Below, piece by piece: positions 1 to 11,429 of a stretch of 64,000 bases of DNA. The notes under the pieces were generated by a model, which searched no databases, was not told the origin of the DNA, and worked only from the letters and a program-made list of their open reading frames with translations. The translations under genes were made by a program, and so were the position numbers. The DNA comes from Trichopria drosophilae. Its lineage: Eukaryota > Arthropoda > Insecta > Hymenoptera > Diapriidae. The DNA lies in NCBI GenBank assembly GCA_030407085.1, contig CM059587.1, forward strand, positions 74,327,001 to 74,391,000, read 5' to 3'. Within the stretch, counting starts at the first letter, position 1; each line of letters opens with the position of its first letter.

Positions 1-212
1 TTTCTTCGCAGGAATCGCGTTTTTGACATGGAAAAGGGGTAATACTGCCCAATTCAAAAGATACTAATCGCGTCTTTTTGCTCAGCCCTTTCTTTTCCCG
101 TGGGATTTTTTCAAAAAATAAAATGGCGGCTTCAAGATAGCGTCTGCAGATTGTCATTTTGTACTTTGTGACACAAATATCGAGTATTTGACCGTGTAAC
201 GGTTGAAATCAT
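1..212. other. AT-rich non-coding DNA
   Basis: No open frame, RNA gene or repeat boundary is recognised here. The stretch ends where the left arm of the first large inverted repeat begins. Confidence 0.5.
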
Positions 213-1243
213 GAAGAATTAGGATGAAAAAGTAATTATTATCATTTGAGAATACCAAATCTCATTATTATTCATTCATAACCTCAAATTAGTTATATAC
301 AATGAAATTTTACCTTTTTGTTTAATTTCCACTCAATTTTTGACGTTTCTATATTACTTACATGTGAAATTGAAAATGACCAGATATGATTGTGACTTCT
401 GAATAATCGGTTTATAATCTAAAAATTGAGTACAGGACGACAATTATGTACGCATCCCTACCTGGTACTATGACGTTTATATCATATCAGAGTAAATTTC
501 GCTGCAAGTGATACCACAGATTTATAAAAAGAAAGTCTAAAAAACTTTTGGAGACCCACATTATCAAAAACGAAGAGTCAAAACGATATTGTTCTGGTGA
601 CAAGTGTGAAAGACGAACATCTTATTGTTTCAGAATGTAATAAAAATATTTGCAGGGTACTCTTCAAATCATTTCATAAAGTTACAAAATGAAAGAATAA
701 AAAAAAATTGTTAAAAAATGAATACAATACAAACAAAATTTAAAAAGAACTAAAAAATAGTTAAAAAAATTACTCTCAGATTAGCGTTTTCTTCCCGTGG
801 TAAGAGTCGGACAACGGTAAAATATCTATTGACGGCTAAACAACGGGATGTAAATCGTTGCGAATTAATGTTGTGTAGGTAATGTATTATATTTATCATC
901 AAGAATAAACAACTTTGAAATTAGGCATTGGAGAATCGATGTATTTTCTCCGATATTCACGTTTATTAAATCTATAAACGTCATAGTACTAGGTAGCAAA
1001 GTGCAAAATTTGTGCTGCACACCATTTTTAGTTTATAAACCAATCACTGATAGGTCACAATCGTGTAGAGTAATTTTCAATTTCACACGTACGTAATGAT
1101 ATGGAAAAGTCAAAAATTGGGTGAAAATCAAACAAAAAATCGATAAAAACCCATTGTATATAACTAATTGGAGGTTATGAATGAATCATGATGAGATTGA
1201 GTATTCACAAATGATAATAATTACTTTTTCATCCTACTTCTCT
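213..1243. repeat. Large inverted repeat, 270-bp arms
   Basis: The left arm (about 213-481) reads back as the right arm (about 973-1243) with small differences throughout, roughly 80% by eye. The outer ends share AGGATGAAAAAGTAATTATT and the inner ends share AGTACTATGACGTTTAT. The spacer of about 490 bp has no long open frame. This is the architecture of a foldback element or a non-autonomous DNA transposon with long terminal inverted repeats. No transposase remnant or clear target-site duplication is visible, so the superfamily is not assigned. An ordinary inverted duplication is the alternative. Confidence 0.75.
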
Positions 1244-4200
1244 AAATTCCAGACTTTCGGGACGAAAAGGGTTAACCATTCAATGAATATTATTTTTTCT
1301 TCAAAATAAAGTAAATCACGCAATTTTCTTGCCACACGTAAAAATGCAAAACGGTGAAAAACTGATTAAATGTCGAAGTTTCCAGAAAATGCTCGCTGTC
1401 AGGATATTTTTGTAGGGGAAAAATCGTTTAACGCGATAATGTATATTAAAGTCTCATGAGAAATTTCCTTGTCTTCGATCGTTTGAAGAATCACAATGTT
1501 CAGCTGTCAAGGGACATCTTTCAGAGAGTTATTACATAAGAAGGTCATATACCATTTCCTTTTATACGACGCTTCGTGAATTCTGGTAATTACTTAATTT
1601 TTCCATTGATAATGATAAAACAGGGTTAAACGATTAGAACATAAAATTTAATGCAATTCTTTCACTGCTAGATTATTATAGATTATTATAAAATAAATTC
1701 CATTGTACAATTTTGAGTTTCTCATTGTTATTCCTTGGTTGTTTTTGAGTATTTCATAGAAGTTTGAAACCATCTTTGAATGACTTTTTTCGACAATTAT
1801 TGAGAATTATTTTTAAAAGAAATATATAGAAGTTTTTCGTAGATATGTGTTCTTCGAAGAAACTATTTTTGTTCCCAAAATGTCCGCTCATTTTTAACAA
1901 TAGAGTTTTTTTTGTCAATTTTCATACTGCCGAAATTTGAAATTTTTATTTGAAATTAGTCGCCATTTTGGATATTTTAAGGAGAAATAAAATGTCAGCA
2001 TCCATAGATTTTAAGTTCAAACATTTTATGTATTTCTTATGTCCTTTTTCGGTCATGAAAATTACGACATGGGCATGAAAAATGAAATTTAAAAAATTAC
2101 TGCAAAACATGTGTTTTCCAAAAATGTTTGTCAGAACCATAGGTAAATTACTACATTTTTCTAATTTTCAAGACAACATTCGACAGAGGACCCTCGAAAA
2201 CAGAAAATAGTTAAAGGATTAAAGTAGATAAAATATCGACGGTTTCAATAAAACACACTATTCACACTTTTGTAAATTTCGTTGATAAGAATATCTGTAG
2301 TCAGAAAGAAGTATTCTTTGTATCATGGTTTTGACTTGAAATTTTTTGATTAAAAACAAATAAATTATAATGACATCCTTTAACTTATAAATGTACATTT
2401 TTATCGAATTTCTAAAAAATAAGTCACAAACAATATGTCTTTATTATATTTTGCAATGAAATGGAGTGTACCCAGAATTATCTTCAAGTTTCGAAATAAC
2501 AACAAAACGTTACGATTTTATTTTTTTTATTTCGTAACCAGATTACCGTTCTTAGATTTCCATAATGACACGAATGATTGCTGCTAAATACATGTATTAT
2601 ATGTTATTATTCTCATTAAGATACAAACATCGGTGCTTACATAGGTGTAAGTATAAATTGTAATGATATATAATCTGAACCTTTTCACAAGATCTATCGA
2701 GCCCTTGCCAAAATAATTCACAGTACGAAATTATGCACGGAATACCAATGAAACTGTTAACGAACTTGCATACGAATTATTATTTTAAACGATTCTGTCT
2801 GGTTAATACGCCGTTCATTTGCATTTTAATCGCTGTTTTTAAAACGGTCGGTTTTGTGTGCGGATATTTCTCTAATATCTGTGGCGAGCTGACGACTTTT
2901 ATGATAAATATGCGAATAAACCGTTCTAGTAAAATATCTGTTTATCTATAATAATAATTATATAAAAAAAGATATTTCATTGAACTTTCAAGCTCTGAAC
3001 CCTCTCAATATACTCGGTAGGAAGAAATAATTATTGTTTCTAATAGAAATTTAAAATGGACCGTAATTTATATTATTGATTTATATTTAAATCTTGGATA
3101 CATTTTTCATAATAAATCTTGAATAAATTAAAAAATCGTTTGAACAAAAACTACTGTGTAAAAAAGACATTTCAAACATCAGATTCAGTTTCGAAATCAT
3201 TTCGAATACGTTTCAAAATTATTCTCATTTTTAAAACAATTATTAAAAATATAATTTCCTTTTTTATATCTTACTGGAATTTGACATTTATATTAAATTA
3301 TATATTCAATATATATTGTAAACAGTGAACGTGTACTAAATTTCCATAACAATATGAGCCAAATATTGCTTTTAATTTTTGCATGAAATTTCTATAAAAA
3401 CTTGATATTTCTCTCGTTTTCATGTAAAATCATTTATTTCCTTTATTTTCAGTAATTTTCTATATTATTTGTAGTGCTCCGTGTCTGTGATTTGTAATAT
3501 TTATAATCCTCTATTGAAATTGCGAGGTATTTGATTTTTTATTTTCATTTCCTGTTGTCTATATTTTTTAAAATAAGTTTTACGAGTCTCGTATTATCAA
3601 AATTACACCAATTTTGGCATTGTGTATTCAACAATTTTTGTTGGGATTAAAAAAATGAATTTTTTATTAGTTAAATATTGTTTGTAGCAAACAGTGATTA
3701 AATAACAAAAACAACTATTGCAGTGTAGTTATATTTAAAATGTAATTATGTTTTCTGTGTAAACATTGCTAAATTTTAAAAGAATCCAAATTAGCGTGTT
3801 AATAAATTCAGAATTATTCTGAATGCATAGAAGACCACATGTAGGAGGAAATTTTAGAAGCAGTGGTACATCAGGGAAAACATACCTTAATCTTTGTGCG
3901 ATATCATCTTAATTAACATCTTTTTGAAAAACACTAAAAATGATAATTTAAAAATACTGAATATTTATTAATTATTGGTTAATTATTCTTGACACAATCT
4001 TGCCTGAGGCAGTTGATTTCACGTTTCCCAGATTACAGCGTTTGGATTGAGCGAGGTTCTTGACAGACCACAGACAGCCCATCTACCATGGAGTATCTTT
4101 CGTAGACAATTTCTACTCTAAGAGCGTATACACTAATCTCTCATTAAATTCAAGCTGGTTAGGCTTGCATTATTTTAGAGAGGAAATTCAGTACAAAAGC

Positions 4201-4490
4201 TTACTGCCCATGTCGTTTCCTCAGTTACAAAATAATTCACAATATGGGAGATCTTAAAAAACTGATTATTTTTATACTTAAATCCTCGATTTCTGATTAA
4301 AAATTGACATCCAAAATATTATAAAATATATAAATAAACTACGTCCAATTTCAGGTCATGTATTGAAGGTGGTATTCATAAAAGGATTTCATTAGTTACA
4401 TATGATAAGTAATTAAAGTAAGTGGTAACAATTTTGATTGGGTTACAAACCTATATTTTTGGAAAATATCAGTACCGTAGATTTGTCTGC
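1244..4490. other. AT-rich gene-free stretch
   Basis: Only short open frames occur (for example 2733-2951, 3119-3328 and 4060-4257), with no recognisable domain and composition like the surrounding DNA. A perfect 10-bp tandem pair (GATTATTATA twice) lies at about 1671-1690. Nothing else is supported. Confidence 0.5.
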
Positions 4491-4643
4491 ACGTAAAAAG
4501 TGAAATAGTTGGGACTATTAATCAAATAACAGAATAATACAAAACCACCGTTTTTAGTTAATTTTTACTATCTAATTAGTGACTTCAACAAATTATAGGT
4601 AGCTAAGCCAACTATTTAAATAGTAACGCCAACTAAAAAACGT
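4491..4643. mobile_element. Possible short palindromic MITE
   Basis: The ends are imperfectly complementary: ACGTAAAAAG with AATAGTTGGGA on the left, and the reverse complement of CGCCAACTAAAAAACGT on the right. The interior has repeated GTTGG/CCAAC segments in both orientations. The arrangement resembles the element at 13862-13972. The arms are diverged, so this is a weak call. Confidence 0.3.
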
Positions 4644-5023
4644 ATAATTGTGCCAGATCCTGTATTATTTCTTTTTTTCGAGTGTCTTGAAGTTATAATT
4701 AATAAGCAAAGTTTTAAAAAACGAATCACATTTTAAGATATACAAAAAAAATGAGAAGAAACTAAATTTCTACTCGAGATATTCAAAGGGTAATTTAAGT
4801 ACAGTCATTGCCGATTAATTCCGCGCTGTTAGACTATATCCAACGATAATAAACGATATCATATCATATATCAAATCATTCTCATAATCCTCGAAATAAA
4901 AAGAAAAAGTAAAGAATAAAGTTGAAAAGTAACATGTTTTTAGACATACAAATCACAATATGTTGCGAAAAAAAGAATAATACATTTTGGGGAAAAACTA
5001 TATCTCATTCGACATAAAATTTA

Positions 5024-5270
5024 GGGGTGCACCTCAAAAACCTGACAAATCACAAAACAGACTTTAAAAAACCCGACTTTAAGAAACCAGAATTTACACA
5101 TTTAGACATTTAAAAAAAACATAAATTAAAAACCAAGACATTTAAGAAAACAGATACTAAAAAGTCAGACATTTCAAAATGCAGAGATATTTTGAATCTC
5201 TATTTTTTTTAAATGTCTCGTTTTTGGAAGCGTCTGTTTTGTGATTTGTCGGGTGTTTGAGGTGCACCCC
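5024..5270. mobile_element. GTCGG-type hairpin element, copy A
   Basis: This is a 247-bp palindromic element. It starts GGGGTGCACCTCAAAAAC and ends with the mirror image GTGTTTGAGGTGCACCCC. The terminal arms of about 40 bp include AATCACAAAACAGAC and its complement. The interior is built from a degenerate 12-16-bp micro-repeat (AGACATTTAAAAAAC variants) that switches to the complementary strand at the centre, so nearly the whole element can fold back. Related copies lie at 5315-5633, 41035-41441 and 46073-46563. No coding capacity is visible. It is best described as a foldback or MITE-like family; its mobilising transposase is unknown. Confidence 0.75.
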
Positions 5271-5314
5271 TGGTTTTGAATGTCCGTATTTTAAAATGTC
5301 TCCTATTTGAATCT

Positions 5315-5633
5315 AGGGTGCGGGTCGAAAAACCGACAAATAAAAAAGTCGACAGGTCATAAAATCGTCAGTAAAAAAAAACGATAATCGAAAAGCCGAC
5401 AGTATAAAAACCGACTCTTCAAAAAATGACTGTCCGCTTGTCGATGTGTCTAATTTTTATGTGTCGGCTTTTTGACTATTGGCTTTACGCCTGTCGGTTT
5501 TTTGACTTGTCGGCTTTTTGATATATTTTGAAATGTCTGGTTTTTAATGTATGTTTTTGTAAATGTTTGCTTTTTGAATGTCGAGTTTTTTAAGTGTCGG
5601 TTTCGTGATTTGTCGGGTTTTTGAGGTTTCTCC
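5315..5633. mobile_element. GTCGG-type hairpin element, copy B (chimeric ends)
   Basis: The left end, AGGGTGCGGGTCGAAAAACC, matches the terminus of the copy at 46073-46563. The right end (GATTTGTCGGGTTTTTGAGG) instead matches the right end of the copy at 5024-5270. The left half carries CCGACA-AAA repeats and the right half the complementary TGTCGGTTTTTTGA repeats, with a turnover near 5410-5450. The 67-codon minus-strand frame inside is a by-product of the micro-repeat. The mismatched termini suggest recombination between two subfamilies. Confidence 0.7.
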
Positions 5634-6250
5634 AAATTTGGAATATAAGCCACGTTATACTTTTCATACCCATTTTAGTCATATCTGTTCGAGCTTCTAG
5701 AGCATCGTGTATTAATTAGGTAGATTTGGAGCCTGAACATTCATAATTTATTCCTTTTGGATATGTAACATGTAATTCAAGGAAGTTTAAAAAATAATTA
5801 TCAAATCAGAAAATTTTCCATAACAGAAAGGGGACAGAATTACTAATTGTATAAAAGTACCAATTTTAATCATTGACATGTAATCGGTAACCAAGTTATT
5901 ATAATATTATTTTATAATCGCAATTATCGATTACATGTAATAAATATCCTTATCGAGTTAGTACATTCAAACGACAATGAAGCCCTCTCATTATTGAGCG
6001 TAAATTATAATGTTGTAAACAAAAACATAACATTATTCCACGTTTTGTGCTTAAGGGACTTAAATTTCCGTTTAGGTGGTAATCTGCAATTCCACATTGA
6101 ACATGCAAATACTTCGGGTAAATAACAATATTAACTTCATATATTATAACATTAATTTAATAAAATATTTAGCAGGACAAGTAAGAAGATTTACACAGAA
6201 ACTGTATATCAGAACTATAAAAGGGATAAAATTACCTTCGTATTGGATAT
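5634..6250. other. AT-rich gene-free stretch
   Basis: No gene, RNA or repeat boundary is seen. Short overlapping frames on both strands near 6076-6371 lack any domain and run through the miniature element at 6251-6330. Confidence 0.4.
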
Positions 6251-6330
6251 TAACCCTCCTGCTGACTCTGGTCGTTTTATTACATTGCTTCCTCAGGGCT
6301 AAAAAATAACTCGTTCTTATAGGAGGGTTA
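6251..6330. mobile_element. 80-bp TA-flanked miniature inverted-repeat element
   Basis: The ends are perfect 10-bp inverted repeats, TAACCCTCCT and AGGAGGGTTA. Reading the outermost TA on each side as a duplicated target leaves ACCCTCCT/AGGAGGGT termini, the pattern expected of a Tc1/mariner-mobilised MITE. The 60-bp interior has no coding capacity. Confidence 0.6.
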
Positions 6331-6720
6331 AAAATAGCATAACTAAAAATTCCTCTTGTTAAATTTTTCATTAAAAGTTGACTCCAGATTTTTTCAAAAC
6401 CACAGCTTTACAATCTAATCTAAGGAAATAAAATATAAGTAAGGTGACATTGAATTTTCACTGTATACTTAGGAGAGTCTTAGTATGAAAAACTTTTGTT
6501 CTGACATTTATGGTTTTGCATCATGCTTCTGTTGCAATGCTTTCATATCCTCGAAAAGGGTAGGCCGTGTCCGAAAAGCCCAAAACTGCGATGTTGGATG
6601 ATGGCCCATGTTTTTGGAGGATAAGCAAATCTAATGCAAAACGTAGAAATATTTACTCTTGAATTTATCAATATTTGAAACTTCTAAAACTGTAAGAAAA
6701 AAGTAGGGTTGTTACTTTAA

Positions 6721-6800
6721 CAGTTCACGTTACATCTCCTTCACCCCAGCATTAGTAAACCGGGTTCGATCCTGCCCATAGTCCGAATTTTTAAAACAAA
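6721..6800 (+). repeat. B-box-bearing tRNA-like (SINE) fragment
   Basis: CGGGTTCGATCCTGCCC at about 6761-6777 matches the RNA polymerase III B box (GGTTCGANNCC type). The A box and acceptor stem are not convincing, so it is not an intact tRNA gene. A decayed tRNA-derived SINE head is the likeliest reading. Confidence 0.4.
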
Positions 6801-7196
6801 TTTTAGATCTTTAAAAGCTGTTAGTCATTGTAGATCGAGATCTACATTTATTGCGATTTAACCAACCAATAAGGTGAAAGTAAAAGAATTAAACAAAACA
6901 ATTTAAAGTTGGTATAATTACTTTTTGTCCTGAGGATGTACTGTTGAGTAGTTATAACAGTTTCAGTTATAAATCGTTTAGCGTCAATTCACAAAACATA
7001 ACGTTGAGTTTGCTGCAAAATCTAAGTTTCGTTTTTCAAAATTCATCTAGTTTTTTACTCTTTCATTCTAAGATATTTTGAAATAAAAAATTGCCTTGTG
7101 ATTCATGTTTTCCAGCTCATTTTAATCATTCTTCCAACAAAAAGTAGAAAGAAAATGATAACTTTGTAGAATATTTAGATAGTAAAGAAAAAAATT

Positions 7197-7400
7197 GTGA
7201 TTGTATTTTTGAGGCAGTTTTTATTAGGAGTGCGGGAAAAAGTACTTTCCCGCCCTAGTGAACATTTTATTTCCAGAACTGAATTTCGAGTTTCCGCATG
7301 CAAAAAACGAACGTCGTTCGGAAAAAAAGTATACGCAAAAGTGCTTAAAATATATGATCCCGGGAATTACCTATTTTGCGCACTTGTTGCGTAATATACT
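7197..7400 (-). repeat. Interspersed repeat fragment with ATTACGCAACAAG end
   Basis: A GC-raised patch contains short palindromes such as GGGAAAAAGTACTTTCCC and AACGACGTTCG. On the minus strand it begins with TATTACGCAACAAGTGCGC, similar to the motif at 38541-38560 (plus) and near 63695-63707 (minus). The 65-codon plus-strand frame covering it has no recognisable domain and is probably incidental. Confidence 0.35.
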
Positions 7401-7556
7401 ACTGTTATACGATTCAATGTAGTTTGCTAGATTACTGACTGGGTATTACAGTTATCTTGTTAAGATTAGTTTTATTGAAGTTAAAGTGCTATAAATATCA
7501 TATTTACTACATCATAAGTTGCTTTAGTAATTAATCTATTAATGTGCTTGGAGCAC

Positions 7557-7927
7557 AGAAAAAAATAAGTCTTAAAATTATTACATCTTAAATTCATCAT
7601 TTGGTAAAGCTTAATTTCAGCCCAAAATTGCGTTAATTTTCTTAAATTCAGTCAATATTTAGGCTTAATGTCTTACTTTCAGACAACAAAACTGACTTTC
7701 AGCCGATATTTTGGTTTGAAATAAGATTGGTCTTACTTAGGTACCATAAGCTCGATAAATTTTATTTTAAGCCAAAATATCGTCTAAAAGTCAGTTTTGC
7801 TCACTGAATGGAAAACTTTAAGCCAAAACTGGCTGAATTTAAGAAAATTAACGCAATTTCGGGCTTAAATTAAGCCTCACCTGATGATGAATTTAAGATG
7901 TAACAATTGTAAGACTTATTTTTTTCT
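7557..7927. mobile_element. 370-bp palindromic MITE
   Basis: Two arms of about 170 bp are complementary along most of their length. The outer ends are AGAAAAAAATAAGTCTT and its complement, followed by TTAAATTCATCAT and ATGATGAATTTAA, then further matched blocks (ATTGCGTTAATTTTCTTAAA and its complement). The turn is near 7745. There is no coding capacity and no clear target duplication. A diverged relative lies at 36593-36886. Confidence 0.7.
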
Positions 7928-8015
7928 TTGAGGAGTCTAATAATTACTTTTTATTTAAAATTATTCCATTAAATATAAATCGCTGAACCGTTTATAGTAA
8001 AATATTGGTTAATTG

Positions 8016-8132
8016 ATGGCAACAACGTGTTTGTCGAAGTCAAACTGTATTTATCGAGGGATCCGCGAGAAAGCCCGCAATGTCCCGTTGAAATGTCGAT
8101 TTGCGGAAGCACGTTCTAGGTTACACCGATAA
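8016..8132 (+). CDS. Short coding-like open frame, unknown
   Basis: A 38-codon frame opens with ATG, has varied rather than AT-biased codons and lies in a small GC-raised patch. It is rich in Arg, Lys and Cys (CRFAEARSRLHR at the C terminus). No domain is recognised. A neighbouring frame is also open, so this may be a fragment of an old element or exon rather than a gene. Confidence 0.15.
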   Translation: MATTCLSKSNCIYRGIREKARNVPLKCRFAEARSRLHR

Positions 8133-10395
8133 ATGTTAAATAAACAAAATCATATTTGAAAGTCATTTATAGAGTAGCCTAGTAAAGCGGTTTGTATATA
8201 TTTGCTTCATTCCATAGTAAAGTTTTGTTTGACTTACTTGAGAATTTTTGTAACTTGCTTAACATAAGTATAACACATTCCGATGAAATAAAACTAAGTT
8301 ATTAGAGAGTTAATATATTTTCTATGTAAATGCGATTATAAATAGTAAAACAATAAAATGTAACAAATTAATTAACAATATTTATTATAGATTATTGATT
8401 TACTAACTGGTACCACAAACGACGACGAAATCAAAGTAAATTAATTGAAATAAAAATGGTCGTAAAAACTTCTCGAATGTTTTATAATCAATGAGAAATA
8501 TTTTTAAATCAGGATGAGCTACTTGTTGAGCAGTGAAAGTTAATGTATTTAATATAGGTTTCGTATTAAGGATGTAAAATAAATTTTTACCCGTAATATG
8601 AATATTTTTATATCGAGGTCATGTTTTCTTTGTTTACAATGTCATATTTACTTTCAATTGCAAATAATTTCTTTTTTAAAATAAGTATGTTTACTACATT
8701 TAATTGCATATATGGCCAGTGTTATAAACGTCCCTAAGACGCCACTAGATAATACGAGCACATTAATTTCCGTACGCTACATTAGGTTCCGTATATCTCC
8801 CGACGTAGGTTTTTGCTTTTTCTCACTGCCTTTGTAATCGTTCATTTGAAGTCATTAATCAGTCTTGTACTTTTCTCCACTTCCTCCAATTATGTTACAC
8901 ACTCGTTCTTTTTCGATCTTTTCATTTCCCCACACTCAAGAGCTCTTATGTCTGAATAGCATTGTATGCAACAAGTGCAAAATATACACATACACGAAAG
9001 AGTATAATATAATGTGTTCGTTTTGGTCGATTTTTTTTTAATTTTTGTTTATCCAATTTTTTAAATATATTGGAAAAATTTGCTTTTTGGTTTTTCAATA
9101 GTACTCAATTATATTAACAAGATCCAGTATAAAGTCGTTGAATCTAAATGTGATAATGAAAATTGTTTCTTGGATTCTTAGTTAAAAAAATACACAGCTG
9201 ACATTTGATGAAAATGTTTGTTTTTTTGGCTTTGTATGTTATTGTCATAGTAGAAATGTATGCAGTTGTACTCAATCTCGGTCTGACTGGATGGTCCATA
9301 TCTACTGAATTTCTTGACTGTGTATAAAGTGTATGACATGTAATTCCAGAGTAATTCCTACAAATGAAACTTTTTTATTTGCTGTGCAATAAAAATCATG
9401 TCTTTCTTAAATTGATCACAGTAAGGTGCATTTTTGATAAAAAATAATTCACGAAAAAAGCGCTTTATACACAAAAGACTTAAAAATATTTTTTTCAATT
9501 CAATTATGTAAAAAATGTTCCCTTCGAGTTAAACTTTTTTGTTTGTACTTACTGTTTAGAATTTTTAGAGTAAACCGTGGAAGTTTATTGGTGTTTTAAT
9601 GTTGATTTGCTAGTCGTAATTTCTGAATGTGTTTCTGGAGATTTTATTACAGTTACTCCTTTTTTTCTTACTATTTCTTAAACATATCGATTCCTACCAT
9701 TTTGTCATAGTTTTTAATAATTTGTTTAAGATATATGTGAAATGTTGAGTTCTCTTGAAAGAGTAAAAAATACCTTTAACTGAGATCTGCCACAACCATG
9801 TGCGAAAGCCTAAGCATACTAGTAAAAATCATTGACAATTATCCGATTAACTTTTAATTTTATTAAGATTAAAAATTATTCATCATTACCATATATAAAT
9901 ATAGGAAATTCTACAGAACTTTCTAGTTTTTACTGAAAAAAAGAAACGGTTTCTTTTTCATAATTACTGCATAGATCCGGAGAGTAAAAAAAAGATTTTT
10001 TTCAGAAATAGTTGGTGACGTGTAAATTTTAAACATAATCTTTTAAAAGTTATTATAAAGTATTGAGATTTTAGCTTGGAAATGTTTATAAATAAATTGT
10101 TCTCCTATGTTTTTAAGCCATCGCAGCCTTGTACGTAATGATAAAATACTTCAGTTCCGGAAAAACGCTAGTAGCACTAGAAGTGAAAAGTTCGTTAGAA
10201 TTCCTTATATATACTCTATTTTCATGCTAAAAAATGATGCTCTTGTACAGAGATGGCAAAAAATCAGGGAAAAGTAAAATATTTGGAAAACCATCGATAT
10301 TAAAAAAAAACACAGATAAACGCGAAACGATTTTTCAAGAATAGTATTTTTCGATACATAGTCGTAAAATCAGATTTTACGGCCGGGTGGGGAAC
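8133..10395. other. AT-rich gene-free stretch
   Basis: No gene is supported. A mildly GC-raised, CpG-containing patch at 8715-8830 is unexplained. A pair of TTTTTCG / GTCGTAAAATC-like segments just before 10395 looks like an extra diverged arm of the next inverted repeat. Confidence 0.4.
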
Positions 10396-10570
10396 ATTAT
10401 TTTTCGGTACTTAAAGCTGTAAAAATTTGATTTCGCGGACTTCATTTAGTCTGTATGGGTTATGTTTTTGACAGCGCAGATTCATGTTACACGTGATCCA
10501 TGAAATTTAATTTTACGGACTAAAAGCAGACCGGAAAATCGGAATTTACGGCAATCGTACCGAAAATAAT
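10396..10570. mobile_element. Small inverted-repeat element
   Basis: ATTATTTTTCGGTAC (10396-10410) is mirrored by GTACCGAAAATAAT (10557-10570). Inward of these, the arms keep weaker complementarity (GCTGTAAAAATTTGATTTCGC against CGGAAAATCGGAATTTACGGC). The size and symmetry fit a MITE; there is no coding capacity. Confidence 0.5.
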
Positions 10571-10577
10571 CTTTTTT

Positions 10578-10727
10578 AGGGGCTGCGACATCCTACATCT
10601 AAAGAGGCACATGGAGCACCAGGGGTCGAAAATCCTAAATGGAACATCAATGGAGTGGGAGCTCATAGAAAGGGCTTTTGGAAATGAAACTAATACACTG
10701 CAGAGAGGGCGCTACACCTCCACTTAA
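10578..10727 (+). pseudogene. Coding-like tail, possibly of a retrotransposon ORF
   Basis: Fifty codons are open with a protein-like composition and end in TAA directly at a (TAA)n tract. The start is missing and the upstream junction is abrupt AT-rich DNA. CDILHLKRHMEH contains Cys and His spaced loosely like a zinc-knuckle remnant, but the family cannot be named. The position against a (TAA)n tail would suit the 3' end of a non-LTR retrotransposon. It could equally be unrelated DNA into which the minus-strand element at right inserted. Confidence 0.35.
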
Positions 10728-10755
10728 TAATAATAGTAATAATAATAATAATAAG
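10725..10755. repeat. (TAA)n microsatellite tail
   Basis: About ten TAA units with one TAG interruption. On the minus strand it follows AATAAAGACGCTT, so it is probably the 3' tail of the minus-strand retrotransposon fragment at 10756-11029. Confidence 0.8.
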
Positions 10756-11029
10756 CGTCTTTATTGATATCAAATGTTACAATTACAGAATATAAAATTA
10801 CAATAAAATTGCTGTTTTACATACTGATTTGAGAAAGAAAAATATAAGATCATTCTTAGGATACATTAATAAAATAAAAGAAGAATAAAATTAATATTAA
10901 AATTGAGAGCTATAAATAGGAAATAAATTACATTAGGCGGGAAAGTTCAATTTTAACGGTTTTTTATTCAGAAATGTTTAGGAAAGAATTTAGGATGTAG
11001 TATCTACTGCCGCCGTTACCTAAGATGTA
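10756..11029 (-). mobile_element. 3' end of a non-LTR retrotransposon, 5'-truncated
   Basis: Read on the minus strand, a coding-like tail of 21 residues ending SFLNISE plus stop (10964-11029) is followed by about 200 bp of AT-rich 3' UTR, AATAAA within GATATCAATAAAGACGCTT, and an (ATT)n tail. This order (ORF end, UTR, polyadenylation signal, simple-repeat tail) is that of a severely 5'-truncated non-LTR element. The clade cannot be named because no reverse transcriptase sequence survives. Confidence 0.5.
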
Positions 11030-11030
11030 T

Positions 11031-11075
11031 CACGTGGATCTTGCACCATCAGATTTACATTTCTTCAGGGTGCTT
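11031..11075 (+). pseudogene. Mariner transposase C-terminal fragment
   Basis: The frame reads VDLAPSDLHFF, matching the conserved block around the third catalytic aspartate of DD34D mariner transposases (family consensus close to PDLAPSDYHLF). Only about 15 recognisable codons remain and the frame ends shortly after. This is a dead fragment. Confidence 0.6.
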
Positions 11076-11155
11076 GATTCATGTGAGTCCCCTTGTCTCT
11101 CATTTTGCACGTAATAATTAAGACAACAAATATTAAATTGATATCCATTAACGTC

Positions 11156-11368
11156 TTAACAGAGTGCTAATAGATTATGCGTACCGTTCCTTATGTTTTG
11201 AACAAATTCTGGTGCAATTGAATTCGACACTTCAACAATTTGAGCCTTTAATTCATCAAGATTTGCTGGGTTGGTTTCGTAGACCTTGTGTAGACATCCC
11301 TTATGAAGGAAATCTAATGGAGTTAAGTCTGAAGATCTTGGTGGCCACTCAATTTGACCTCTTCTACC
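11156..11368 (-). pseudogene. Mariner/Tc1-type transposase, last 70 residues
   Basis: An uninterrupted 71-codon minus-strand frame ending in TAA contains IEWPPRSSDLTPLDF, the conserved block holding the last catalytic acidic residue of insect Tc1/mariner-related (DDE) transposases. The KVYETNPANLDELKAQI segment that usually follows near the C terminus is next. The usual full length is about 340 residues, so roughly four fifths is missing. It lies beside, and opposite to, a different mariner fragment at 11031-11075, so at least two elements decayed here. Confidence 0.75.
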
Positions 11369-11429
11369 AATCGCAGATTGTAATTACATCTGTTTTGCGA
11401 AAAATATTTCTGGAAAAATTGAAACGTTA

